From assembly GCA_021292165.1 (NCBI GenBank), contig CM037876.1, positions 206,172,200 through 206,236,199 on the forward strand: a stretch of DNA of 64,000 nt, given 5' to 3'. The position numbers and the translations under genes are program-made. The notes beneath the pieces are model-generated. The model ran no database searches, was not told where the DNA came from, and was given only the letters and a program-made list of their open reading frames with translations. Position 1 is the stretch's first letter. Each line of letters begins with the position of its first letter. Below, piece after piece: positions 10,979 through 21,117 of this stretch. Origin of the DNA: Shinisaurus crocodilurus. Its lineage: Eukaryota; Chordata; Lepidosauria; Squamata; Shinisauridae.

Positions 10979-13819
10979 GTGGCTCCTTCCCCACCCTTGC
11001 ATTTGCTGCTGTGTAATGCCAGGTCCGTTACCCAAAAAACATCGGTAATCCATGACATGATCCTGGATGAGGGTGCAGACCTGGCATGTATTACGGAAAC
11101 CTGGCTGGACGAGGCCGCTGCTCCAACTCTGGCGGCCTTGTGTCCGGCTGGTTTCTCGTATGCCCAGCAGCCAAGGGTTGGGGGACGGGGAGGGGGAGTG
11201 GCTGTTATCTACCGGGAGTCCTTGGTCCTCACCAGACTCCCTCTCCGGGAGACCAAGTTTATTGAGTGCATGTACTGGAGGTTGGGTCCAAAGGGCAGTA
11301 TGGGGATTCTGCTCGTGTACCGTCCACCCCGCTGCACGACAGACTCCCTGGCCGAGGTGCTGGAGGTGGTCTCTGATGTGCGTGTCTTGTCCCCCAGGCT
11401 ACTGGTGTTGGGGGACTTTAACGTGCATTCGGGGGCTGCCCTCATGGGGGCACCTCGGGACTTCATGGAGACCATGGCTTCCTGGGAGCTGCACCCTGTA
11501 TTAACTGGACCTACCCATGTAGCCGGTCATGCGCTGGACTTGGTTTTTGTTTCTGGAGAGGGGGGAAATGATCTGGAAATCGGGGGTATATCCACCACTC
11601 CCTTGTCATGGTCAGATCACTATCTGGTGGGGTTGGATTTCTCGGTGCCACAACCCCTCTGCAGGGGTGAGGGACCTATTAGGATGGTCCGCCCCAGGCG
11701 TCTTATGGATCCGGATGGATTCCTGAACGCGCTTGGGGAATTGGAGCACACAAACGGTAGCTCGGTCGAGACCCTGGTGGATGACTGGAATGCTGCAATC
11801 ACCAGGGCATTAGACCAAGTTGCCCCGAAGCGCCCTCTTCGCCTAAACAGAGCTCGCGCGGCGCCATGGTTCACTCCGTCGCTGCGAGCTCTGAAACAAG
11901 AGGTGAGAAGGCTAGAGCGCCGATGGCGAAATTCCCGCTCCGAAGACGATCGAACACGGGTTAGAGCTGCATCTTCAGCCTACCGGGTGGCGGTGAAGGC
12001 AGCAAAAAAGAATTTCTATGCTGCCTCCATTGCGTCTGCGGAGTGCTGCCCCAGGAGGCTGTTCCAAGTGGTCCGGAGTCTGGTCGGTCCAGTCGCTCCG
12101 GACCCACTGGAACAGTCTAAAGCCTCCTGTGAGGCTTTAGCGAAGCACTTCGCAGATAAAATCGATCGGATTAGGAGTGGGATATCGTACGTCGTGGACA
12201 CAGGGAGTGAGTGGGAGGAGGCCAATGGCAGACCGGTTTTGTGGGATCGGTTTCGGCTTCTTCCTTCTGATGAAGTGGACAAGGTGCTTTCATCTGTGAG
12301 GCCGACCACCTGCTTGCTTGACCCTTGCCCGTCCTGGCTCATAATGAGCTGCAGGGAGAGACTGGGTGAGGGGATCAAGGCGGTGGTGAATGCCTCCCTC
12401 GAGGAGGGAGTGCTGCCATCAGCCCTCAAGGAGGCAGTAATAAGACCGCTTCTAAAGAAGCCCTCCTTGGATCCCCAGGATTTAAACAACTTTCGCCCAG
12501 TCTCCAATTTACCATTTCTGGGCAAGGTAATCGAGCGGGTGGTGGGTGCTCAGTTGAAGGTACACTTGGATGAAGCCGATTATTTAGATCCGTGCCAGTC
12601 GGGCTTCAGGTCTGGACATGGGACGGAGACGGCCTTGGTCGCCTTGGTGGATGATATGAGGAGGGCTTTGGATAGGGGCGAATGCTCCTTTCTAGTCCTC
12701 CTCGATCTCTCGGCGGCTTTTGATACCGTTGACCACGGTATCCTCCTGGACCGTCTGGAGGGGTTGGGCTTGGGAGGCACTGTATTGCAGTGGTTCCGGT
12801 CCTTCCTCTCTGGAAGGTATCAGAGGGTAGTTCTCGGGGAAGAGGCTTCGGACCCTCGGCTGCTCACTTGTGGAGTGCCGCAGGGTTCCATCCTCTCCCC
12901 GATGTTATTCAACATCTACCTCAAGCCGCTGGGAGCTATCATCAGGAGGTTTGGGGTGCAGTGTCATCAATATGCAGATGACACGCAGCTCTACCTCTGT
13001 TTTAAGTCCTCACCAAGGTTGGCCGTTGAGACCCTGTCCAAGTGCCTGGAGTCAGTGGCTGGCTGGATGGGAAGGAACATGCTGAAACTGAACCCCGACA
13101 AGACCGAGGTACTTCTGGTGGGGGACAAGGGAAGGTTAGGGGATGTTGACCTGGTGCTGAATGGGGTACATCTACCCCTGAAGGACCAGGTCCGCAGCTT
13201 GGGGTTCATTCTAGACTCCCAGCTGTCCATGGAGGCTCAGGTGTCAGCTGTGAGCCGGGCAGCGCTGTATCAACTCCATCTGATACGGCAGCTGCGCCCC
13301 TACCTTCCTAATCACCTGCTCCCATCAGTGGTTCATGCCTTGGTCTCCTCTCGCCTAGACTACTGTAATGCGCTCTACGTGGGGTTACCCTTGAAGACGG
13401 TCCGGAAGCTTCAGCTGGTACAGAACGCGGCGGCTCGCCTGATTAAGGGCAGCCGCCGGCGTGATCACATCACGCCAGTGCTTAATGAGTTGCACTGGCT
13501 ACCAGTTGCTTGCCGAGCCGAATTCAAGGTGTTGGTTTTGACCTTTAAAACCCTACACGGCTCCGGCCCAGCTTATCTCAAGGAGCGCCTCCAGCAACAT
13601 CAAGTGGGCCGCTCAACAAGGTCTGCCACGGATGGCCTTCTCCTTATCCCATCAGCCAGAGCAGCCAGGCTGGTGGGGACTAGGAAGAGGGCCTTCTCTG
13701 TGGCGGCCCCCACATTATGGAACTCCCTCCCTAGTGACCTTCGCCATGCCCCCTCCGTGATGAGCTTCCGCCGTGCATTAAAAACATGGCTGTTCAGGCG
13801 GGAATATGGGGTGGGTTAG
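10979..13819 (+). CDS. LINE endonuclease-reverse transcriptase, 946 codons, intact
   Basis: An apurinic-like endonuclease domain comes first: CNARSV near residue 13, ITETWLDE with Glu 40, LGDFNVH with Asp 146 and Asn 148, and WSDHYLV with Asp 213 and His 214. The reverse transcriptase follows: RPVSNLPFLGKVIERVV, DLSAAFDTVDH (catalytic Asp 582), GVPQGSILSPMLFNIYL and YADDTQLYL (Asp 667, Asp 668). The C-terminal thumb region has SRLDYCNALYVGLPLK and HWLPVACRAEFKVLV. The YADDTQL and AFDTVDH forms point to the L2 clade rather than CR1 (FADDTKL). The open frame begins at a GTG; no upstream ATG exists because the G run and gypsy sequence intervene, so the natural N-terminus may be lost. All catalytic residues I can place are present. 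Whether it is expressed is unknown. Confidence 0.9.
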   Translation: MAPSPPLHLLLCNARSVTQKTSVIHDMILDEGADLACITETWLDEAAAPTLAALCPAGFSYAQQPRVGGRGGGVAVIYRESLVLTRLPLRETKFIECMYWRLGPKGSMGILLVYRPPRCTTDSLAEVLEVVSDVRVLSPRLLVLGDFNVHSGAALMGAPRDFMETMASWELHPVLTGPTHVAGHALDLVFVSGEGGNDLEIGGISTTPLSWSDHYLVGLDFSVPQPLCRGEGPIRMVRPRRLMDPDGFLNALGELEHTNGSSVETLVDDWNAAITRALDQVAPKRPLRLNRARAAPWFTPSLRALKQEVRRLERRWRNSRSEDDRTRVRAASSAYRVAVKAAKKNFYAASIASAECCPRRLFQVVRSLVGPVAPDPLEQSKASCEALAKHFADKIDRIRSGISYVVDTGSEWEEANGRPVLWDRFRLLPSDEVDKVLSSVRPTTCLLDPCPSWLIMSCRERLGEGIKAVVNASLEEGVLPSALKEAVIRPLLKKPSLDPQDLNNFRPVSNLPFLGKVIERVVGAQLKVHLDEADYLDPCQSGFRSGHGTETALVALVDDMRRALDRGECSFLVLLDLSAAFDTVDHGILLDRLEGLGLGGTVLQWFRSFLSGRYQRVVLGEEASDPRLLTCGVPQGSILSPMLFNIYLKPLGAIIRRFGVQCHQYADDTQLYLCFKSSPRLAVETLSKCLESVAGWMGRNMLKLNPDKTEVLLVGDKGRLGDVDLVLNGVHLPLKDQVRSLGFILDSQLSMEAQVSAVSRAALYQLHLIRQLRPYLPNHLLPSVVHALVSSRLDYCNALYVGLPLKTVRKLQLVQNAAARLIKGSRRRDHITPVLNELHWLPVACRAEFKVLVLTFKTLHGSGPAYLKERLQQHQVGRSTRSATDGLLLIPSARAARLVGTRKRAFSVAAPTLWNSLPSDLRHAPSVMSFRRALKTWLFRREYGVG

Positions 13820-13942
13820 GTTTTTAATAAGAATTGTTTTATTGTTTTAATCATTATATTTTATTGTGTTTTTACTGTATTTTAATTGTACATCGCCCAG
13901 GGTGGCCTGGGTGACCGGCCAGATGGGCGATTAATAAGTATA

Positions 13943-13969
13943 ATAAATAAATAAATAAATAAATAAAAT
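13943..13969. repeat. (AAAT)n LINE tail
   Basis: Tetranucleotide tail closing the 10970-13969 element. Confidence 0.9.
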
Positions 13970-14928
13970 ATCTCTGATAAACAGTATTTCGTATTAACAG
14001 TAATACGAAAGATTAAAGCACACTTTGCATGATATGCGATATCATGAAACACTGTGTTCAGATAATGGGCCCAAGTTTGTTGCAGCAGAATTCCAGAAAT
14101 TCAGCAAGGTCTAGGATTTTGAACACACCACTTCATCACCTTGGTATTCTCAAAGTGATGGCAAAGTAGAATCTGCAGTAAAAACAGCTAAGAAACCCTT
14201 GAGAAAAGCAAAAATGGCAGGGGCAAACCCATATCTAGTACTTCTAGATCATTGGAACACTCCATCCCAAGGCCTAAACTCAAGTCCAGCATAAAGTTTA
14301 ATGAGTCGAAGAACAAAGACACTTTTACCAACAAGTGGGAGGCTAATAGTGCCAGGGGTTACAGGACCATCCCTTGGTGAATTGAGGAGACAACAGCAAC
14401 AGAGATAACAGGCCCTGTGTTACAACTGATAAGCCAGAGATCTTCCAGGCCTTGAGCCAGGGGACACAGTGAGAGTTCAACCCCTAATAAAACAGGACAG
14501 AGTCTGGCACAAAGCAACCATAATTCATCATGATTACCCATGAGCATATAAAATACAGATGGACAGCAGACAAATATTGATACATAACAGAAGACATTTA
14601 AGGAAAATAAGAGAAGAATCGGGTAATGCCATGAATTTGAATGAGGGACAAGCATGTAACCAGCAGAGGATCCTGCGGGATGAGACAAGCAGGGAATCCT
14701 TGCCATGTGCTGACCAGGGCAGAGACACACCAGAGGATAGTCCAAAGAAGATGACTGCAGCAAGGACACACCCTGAGTCTAGAGGGGAGCAGAATAAAGG
14801 ATGGCAGCTGAAGGATGTCATCATGGAACCCAGACACACTTGAAGTGGGTGGGTTATTGAAAGCTGCACACCTGAAAGACCATGAGTAAAGTTCCTTTCC
14901 CCTCCTTTCTTTCTCAAATGAGAAGGGA
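13970..14928 (+). pseudogene. Ty3/gypsy integrase remnant, 3' part
   Basis: Resumes the integrase interrupted at 10969: DNGPKFVAAEFQKFSK with the second catalytic Asp, then a SQSDGKVESAV block with the catalytic Glu. After this come NTPSQGLNSSPA and the C-terminal region ending RRHLRKIREE, typical of vertebrate gypsy pol. In-frame stops (after FSKV, after SSPA and others) make it non-functional. The tail from about 14640 to 14928 is the spacer leading to the polypurine tract gagaaggga before the LTR. Confidence 0.85.
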
Positions 14929-15163
14929 TGTAACAGTGTGAAATAACTGCTGGATTCAGTCTGAGTGGGTTGTGCTTCCTGGGAGCAACCAGGAACTGGT
15001 TGAAGGCAACACCCACTGCTTCTGGCCTGACAAGAGAGAGGCCACAGCCTAAGAAGAGCTCTGTGGAAAAGGCTTTGTTTAAATAAAACTTAGGTTTGTT
15101 TGGAAGTCAGAGTCTGTTTGAGTCTGTGGGGCGCAGTTCTCCACCTTTGAAACAGCTATAACA
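14929..15163 (+). mobile_element. Solo-readable 3' LTR of the gypsy element
   Basis: 235 bases starting TGTAACAG directly after a purine tract and ending GCTATAACA, the TG...CA form of LTRs. A polyadenylation signal aataaa lies at about 15080. No matching 5' LTR is found upstream, so the target duplication cannot be tested. Confidence 0.7.
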
Positions 15164-15702
15164 AGAGCCAGTCAGAGATAAGAACTTTCAAATTCCATTT
15201 TGTTTTTAAATGAGAGATTTTAAATGTTTCCTTAACATTGTCATTGAAATCAATGGAATTTCAAGGGCCTTATCCAATAAAAATTAAGCTTAACTTTTAT
15301 TATTAATGCTTATGGAATGTTTTTGGAATGAAAATATTAAAGGGATAAATATTTCTACTTTAACAAATGTTATGCTATATTTTCTTTGACTGTAAAATGG
15401 ATGCACTAATTGCACTTAATCAGAAAATGGAGCAAGATGACATAGGAAAAGAAGGGTACAGTGCATACTTAAGGCAACCACTGAAGATTAGCCCAAGATT
15501 GCTGACAATTGTACATTCACTAGCTCAGGTATTTTCTTAACCCTGGGCTAGGATGTGTGATTTAGAACTCAACAGGTTAAACATGCAATTCTCTTTCACG
15601 ATGCATTTATAGACACAGGAGGCACTGCGGTTTGTTGTTCTTGGAGAGTTTGGTTTGTAGTTTTTAAATAAAGGTTCTCATATTCTGCTTGGCCAAGCAC
15701 AG
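15164..15702. other. AT-rich intronic sequence, nothing recognised
   Basis: No repeat or coding motif that I can name. Confidence 0.4.
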
Positions 15703-15872
15703 GAAGTGGTGGCTTGCAGGGAAGTGGTGGCTTGCATGCAGAAGGTCCAAGGTTTCATCCCTGACATCTTCAGTCAGAAGGAAGAGGTAGCAGGTGATGG
15801 GAAACACCTCCACCTGAGACCTTGGAGAGTTACTGCCAATCAGAGTCGTCAGTACTAGTTAAGAAGGGCAAT
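15703..15872 (+). mobile_element. Second tRNA-derived SINE family, 5' part
   Basis: B-box-like ggtttcatccct follows gcatgcagaaggtcc, and the body reads gaaacacctccacctgagac and ccttggagagttactgcc. The copy is interrupted by an L2-like fragment and resumes with gcagcttcctatgttcc at 16407-16435. A short tandem duplication of aagtggtggcttgca lies at its start. Confidence 0.65.
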
Positions 15873-16400
15873 AAATAGATTTATTTATTTATTTACAGCA
15901 TTTGTATACCACTCCATATCTATACAGATTCCAGAGCAGTGAACAATAAAAAGATAAAACAGATAAAAGAATAAAAACAATACATTAAAAACAGGATAAC
16001 ATTAAAACTGTGGCTGGTAAGCAAGGAAGGCTTCCTGGAACAAAGACATCTTCAGCAGGCGCTGAAAACAAGACAGTGTCAGAGCCTGCCTGACCTATAG
16101 AGGCAGGGAGTTCCATAGAAGTGGGGCCACCACACTGAAGGTCCTTCTCCTGGTGGACTCCAATCGGGCCATAGGTCCATATGGAACCATCAGAAGAATA
16201 TCCTCCAATGACCTCAGTGACTGGGTAGCTTGGTAAGGGACAAGGCGCTCTCTCAGGTGTCCTGGCCCCAAGTTGTTTAAGGCTTTGTACACTAGTACCA
16301 GAACCTTAAACCTGGCCTGGTAGTGAACAGGCAGCCAGTGCAGTTCCCTCATCAAAGGAGTTGCATGCTGAAAAGGGGCAGCTCCCGACAATAGCCGAGC
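15873..16400 (-). mobile_element. L2-like LINE fragment (same family as 27842-30378)
   Basis: The - strand encodes the reverse transcriptase C-terminus (ELHWLPVHYQARFKVLV, ALNNLGPGHLRERLVPYQ, RRRTFSVVAPLLWNSLPL) and the 3' UTR with ttgttcactgctctggaatc, ending (AAAT)n. It keeps the sense Gly codon in NNLGPG where the copies at 16905 and 29560 carry a stop, so it shows the ancestral state. Nested in a SINE. Confidence 0.85.
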
Positions 16401-16406
16401 TGGTAC

Positions 16407-16435
16407 AAGGCAGCTTCCTATGTTCCTTTCTCACA
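16407..16435 (+). mobile_element. Second tRNA-derived SINE family, 3' part
   Basis: acaaggcagcttcctatgtt, the 3' end of the SINE begun at 15703; the same end is seen at 20283-20355. Confidence 0.55.
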
Positions 16436-16904
16436 AGCTGCATCTGTCCTCCACTCCAGGCCACCCATCCAATTCAGGGTGCTGTCTGTGCTAACCAGCC
16501 TACATAATGTGATGTGCATCTGAAACTAATTAGCAGGGATGTGGCAAAATGTACTTCACCATGTGGATTGATACTGTGGACAACCAGTTGTCCACAAGAC
16601 TGCATGTGCCCTTGCAGTGCCAACCATGTGGTGAACACATGACCACTTATCTGTGGACACTTTTGTGTTGCAATCTCTGTATTAAGGCTGACTAGGAGGA
16701 TTCTGGCAGTAGGTGGAGTGATAAGTGTAGCTGAATTTCATAGAGTAAATGAGCTTAATACATAGCTATCAAGAGAGCACATAAGTTATCAGCAACTAGA
16801 GCTGAGTGTGCCATGTACATGTTAGAAACCCTAATTCTGTTTCCCACTGGATTAAACATAGGAGGAAAACATTGTATTGCAGTGGTTTGGAAACAATGTT
16901 GTCT
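16436..16904. other. Intronic sequence, nothing recognised
   Basis: No gene or repeat that I can name. Confidence 0.4.
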
Positions 16905-17754
16905 AAGCCCTGTGGGTGAGTGGTTCCTGAGTCCAGGAGATAGGCTCGTTGCCTGTTCTGGATGGGGTTGCTCTCCCTTTGAAAAATCAGGTTCGTAGTC
17001 TGGGGGTACTCCTAGATCCATCATTGTCGCTGGAGTCCCAAGTGACTGCGGCAGTTTGGAGTGCCTTTTATCATCTTTGATTGGTTCGCCAGCTACGGTC
17101 TCTCCTGGACAGGGATAGCTTGCCCACAATGATACAGGCGCTAGTAACCTCAAGACTAGATTACTGCAATGTGCTCTATGTGGGGCTGCCCTTGAGGCTG
17201 CTCCGGAAGCTGGAGCTAGTGCAGAATGCAGCAGCTTGGCTGTTGTCGGCAGCTGCCCTTTTCAGCATGCAACGCCTTTGCTGAAGAAACTGCACTGTCT
17301 ACCTATTTGCTACCAGGTCAGGTTTAAGGTTCTGGTACTTGTGTACAAAGCCTGAAATAACTTGTGACTAGGTTACTTGAGAGAGCGCCTTCTCCCATAC
17401 CAACCTGCCCAGTCACTGAGGTCATCAGATGGCATGCTCCTGGTGGTTCCTCATGTAACTTTGGCCTGACTGGAGTCCACCAGGAGAAGGAGGACCTTCA
17501 GTGTGGCAGCTCCATTTCTGTGGAACGCCCTGCCTCTGGAGGTCAGGCAGGCTCCAACATTATGCTGCTTTCGGCGCCTGCTGAAGACCTACTTGTTCTG
17601 GGAAGCCTTCTCTTCTCTTCAACCACCAATGTAATTTTAGTTTGTTTTCAATGCATTTTTTGTTTCTTTTATCTGTTTTTGTCTTTTTATTGTTCACCGC
17701 TCCGGAATCTGCTTGATGTGAAGTGGTATATAAATACTGTAGATGATGATGATT
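16905..17754 (+). mobile_element. L2-like LINE, 5'-truncated copy with shared stops
   Basis: Reverse transcriptase C-terminal part: LVTSRLDYCNVLYVGLPLRL, KLELVQNAAAWLL and RTFSVAAPFLWNAL-like blocks, then the 3' UTR (tcaccgctccggaatctgct) ending tgtagatgatgatga. It differs from the matching part of 29560-30378 at about 19 of the first 540 bases by my count. Both copies carry TGA stops at the same three places: in ggttcctgagtcc, in tcatctttgattgg and in aacttgtgac. Confidence 0.88.
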
Positions 17755-18076
17755 ATATTATATCAATTCCAGACAAAATGGAAGCAACTTCATTCAGAGC
17801 TTATATAAATCCAGCAAAGAATACCTCTACTTAAGAGTCCTCACACAAGAATCTCACAGAACTATGTCGACTTCCCATAGTTGCTACAGGAGATAGTTTT
17901 GTTTTGAGGGATAGCTCTACTGTTCTGCATCACTTCAAAATAGAAAAGGACTAGGTATTCATTCTTCTGCTGGATAAGGGAAGCACATTTCTCATTTCCT
18001 GCCATAAAGAAAGCTTTGCTTCTTCTGGCTTCTAGGATGATTCAGATGTTTCAGGGACTGCATGCTGAAGTTCTTA
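17755..18076. other. Intronic sequence, nothing recognised
   Basis: No feature that I can name. Confidence 0.4.
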
Positions 18077-18244
18077 AAATGTATTTTATATAACTTGGTT
18101 TGCTCATAAAATTATCATGTTTGCTATATTAAATTTAAAAATATAGTTTATTCAGACAATAATTACAAATTTACTGAGTTTACTTTTAATTTTTTAATTT
18201 TAATGATAATTTGATGAGCAAACCAAGTTATTCATAAAGCATTT
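18077..18244. mobile_element. AT-rich foldback MITE with TA flanks
   Basis: 168 bases with long imperfect terminal inverted repeats. The best block, aacttggtttgctcat plus aaattatca, matches its reverse complement with one mismatch over 26 bases, with weaker pairing out to aaatg and catt(t). TA dinucleotides flank both ends, as expected for Tc1/mariner-type insertion. Confidence 0.6.
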
Positions 18245-19799
18245 TATGTCCCTAAAGTAAAAAAGTGACTTTAAATCTGTAAAGAGCACTAAAAAAAGTA
18301 TTGCATATTTTCCCATTTTCCAAAATAAATCCATTTCCCCCCCCAGAAAAAGAAACAGGGAAAAATGCTTCAAAGTTTCCGGAGATTTTACATCTCTATT
18401 CATGTGGCGTATTAGGTCATTGGCTCTGCCCCTTGAGCCACCATTTTACATCTGGCTCCAGTTGGTGGATCTTGGGGTCCTCTGAGAAAGAAACCTGGAA
18501 CCTTCACAACAAAAGGTGACAAAACGCGTTGGCCTGTTTCCATAGCCAACAATATTGTGTCAATGCCTCCTGATTTTATTGTGTTTAAGATTTTATATAC
18601 CAGGTTCCTCCAAAATTATATGAACTCTATTATCCATTATCTTCTACATTTCAGCTGAACTTGAAGAAGTATTGCACTTCTGAAAAGCAAGCTGGAAAGA
18701 GCTTAGATGACTTGTAAGCATAGGCAGGAGAAGCCAATTGGAGCTGGTTGAGAAATGCCTCCCCACATAATATAATGGCAAATGGTGGGATTGCAATGGC
18801 CATAGAGGAAATGGAGAAATGTGTGGCTACAGGGCTGAAAGCAGTGCTTGAAATATTTAATCAAAGAACTGCCTGCCCTGTGCTTTCCTGCTGGAGTGGA
18901 TGCAGGGACGCAGCTGATAGGAAGACCAAGCAAAAGAGCAAAGATGCAGCAGAGAGAGAACCCCACAAAGCAAGACTGGGTCAAGTGAGGAAAATATAAA
19001 ATAGCAGCAAAGAAGAAGATCTGCGAGGCCAGTGGTTTTCCTGTGGCGGATCCTTTGCCTACCTAAGGTGCCCTCTCCTCCTTCAGGGTGCCAGCCAAAT
19101 GCTGCTTCCATTTGTGGAGAAGGAAGCCAATCAGCAGCTGCCCTCCTCACCCAGCATGGAGCTCTTCAACAGTTCTTTTTGTTTGAGAAGCATGTGGAGA
19201 AAGGAATGTTAGTGGTAAAAGTTGTTTTCCCAGTCAAACCCAGTCTGCAAAGAAAGGGTGCAAGAACTGTTGCTGCTGGTGCAGCTCCCTCCCTTTCATT
19301 ATTCTAGCCTCTCCTCTCCTCCTCAACAGCCCAGACTGCTGAGTGGTGCCATAGCTATAATCGTTCTTCTTTCTATCCTAGTGCATCCAACTCGCACGTT
19401 ACCAGTATCACTCAACTTGTGAAAACCTCATTCTGTGTAAACACAGTAGGATCTCACTGTAAGGCTGTAATCCTTGGTTGTTAATGTGCTGTCCCCATGC
19501 CTTTGTCATGGAGATGTGCACTGTGAAATTGTAATTGGGAGTAATGTAGCGCTATAGTAAGTGCCATGTGGAACTAAGTCATAATTCCACTTCCATAAGA
19601 TCATGGAAGAGCAACACCTCTACAGCACAAAAGGGGTTTTGTATGGAAAGAGACTGAACAATGTTGTTCCATGGTAGATCACGTGCAAAAGATCCCAGCT
19701 TCTTCAGGCATCTCCAGGCAAGGCTAGGAAGGACTCCTCTCTGAAACTCTAGACAGCAGGGATGGAAGAATCTGTCAGGTTCTCTCACTTTCTCATTTT
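18245..19799. other. Intronic sequence, nothing recognised
   Basis: Several short GC-richer frames (for example 19032-19307) have no family signature. Confidence 0.4.
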
Positions 19800-20101
19800 T
19801 CCTGCATTAAGTTTGTCCCATCCTATTTCTGGATCAATTTGCAAATGTGTTGTTTTTTTTTAAAGTCCACACAAAACTTAGTATTTTCATGCAAATTTCT
19901 GTAACTATATGCATTTTTATACACTTTTCCAAATATCCACACTTTTGTATGCACTTTTTCTAAACATATACATTTTTGCTAGCAGTGTTCCATAATATAA
20001 TGCACTTTCTCCTAATATACTGTATGTATTTTTGTGCGCACTTTCCCTACTGTATGTTCTTTTGTGCACATTTGCCCGTTAGATACACTGTTGTGTGCAT
20101 T

Positions 20102-20136
<35 letters not shown>

Positions 20137-20275
20137 ATTTGTCAACTGCATTGCAAAATTGAGGAAAGTGTGAATGTTGCCGTGTCACTGCATTATGGTT
20201 CATGTGTTGGTCTGGGAAGTACAAATTTGGTAAGTTCTCATTAAAATGTGAATCCAACAAATTTCTCACCCATCT
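19800..20275. repeat. Unclassified quasi-periodic AT-rich repeat, copy 1
   Basis: Irregular recurring words such as tatgcattttt, cctaatatactg and tttttgtgcgcactttcc, spaced about 25-40 bases, ending ctcacccatct. The same vocabulary in the same order is at 31680-32090 and in part at 62990-63170. Contains (GTT)n at 20103-20138. Confidence 0.55.
20103..20138. repeat. (GTT)n microsatellite
   Basis: Twelve trinucleotide units. Confidence 0.95.
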
Positions 20276-20282
20276 CTATTGG

Positions 20283-20355
20283 AGAGCCACTACTAGTCAG
20301 GGTAGATTTAGGCAGACCAATGGTCTGACTCAGGCAGCTTCCTATGTTCCTAACA
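20283..20355 (+). mobile_element. Second tRNA-derived SINE family, 3' fragment
   Basis: accaatggtctgactcaggc followed by agcttcctatgttcc, the 3' half of the SINE seen at 15703. Confidence 0.55.
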
Positions 20356-20672
20356 TGAACTATAGATCTTTCAATATCAGCTTCCCAATAGATGTAGCAC
20401 TTAATTTTCATTTTGAAACTGGGCACATGTTAATTTAATAGCACCCTTTACCACTAAGGTGAAAACCATAAATATATATGGGGAAATAATCTGAGAAATA
20501 ATATATTTCCTTTTTTCTTTTTCTTTTTGGTCTTTTTTTTTTTTTTTTTAATGCTTCTGCAGCATAGGGCATAAAAAGAACAATAGCATATGAATGATTG
20601 GACTAGAAATCATAAAGGAGAGGCTTCAGTTTGTAAACCTTTCCCACTCTATCTACTGCTCAGCTGATAACG
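20356..20672. other. Intronic sequence with a T run
   Basis: A T-rich run at about 20509-20549; nothing else. Confidence 0.4.
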
Positions 20673-21117
20673 GGCAGCGCAATCCTAGGAGGGTGCCCGC
20701 AACCCTCCGAACTCGGAGGATTAGGGGCATCCAATTGAAGGCAGGAGGAGTGTGGAGGACAGGATATCCTCCATGCTCCTTCCACCCTCAAAAACATCTA
20801 GACAGCCAATTTCGGCTGTCTAGATGTTTTTCCTCTCCTCGCAAGGAGGAGAGGCTTAGGCGCTGCCTGGATTCTTCAGAATCTGGTGGAGCCTCGCCCC
20901 TCCCCGCTCCCAGAAATGCCCACCCCATGGGGGAACCGAGCATGGTCTTCTGTGCTCGGTTTCCTTCCAGCATGGAAAGAACCACACTGGCTATAAGGTG
21001 GGGTTGGCAGCCGCTTCAAGGCGCTGTGACCTCAAGAGATTTTCGAGGTTGCAGTGCCTTCTATGGCAAATCCTATGTCCCCCCAGACAAGGTCAGAGGG
21101 ACATAGGATTGTGCCCT
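20673..21117. repeat. Unclassified hairpin-rich interspersed repeat, copy 2
   Basis: Ends gcgcaatccta and cataggattgtgcccta are terminal inverted-repeat-like. The interior holds a perfect hairpin with 18-base arms at 20790-20807 and 20814-20831 (aaaaacatctagacagcc, six-base loop) and a second at 20832-20854 (cctctcctc arms). Same family as 5313-5761 and 37488-37931, here inverted relative to them. Confidence 0.7.

Larger units (their letters stand above)
10970..13969 (+). mobile_element. L2-like LINE with intact endonuclease-RT frame
   Basis: A 3.0-kb element inserted in the gypsy integrase region. The 5' junction is a run of ten G; the 3' end is a short UTR ending gggcgattaataagtata and (AAAT)n. 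No clean target duplication is seen. The 5' UTR and any ORF1 are missing, so it is probably 5'-truncated close to the endonuclease start. Its uninterrupted frame and lack of decay mark it as the youngest LINE in the window. Confidence 0.9.

Noticed and set aside
10704..11048. 114-codon frame running from gypsy integrase into the LINE as a fusion gene
   Set aside because: The join is an insertion junction in the wrong frame for the LINE and ends shortly after.
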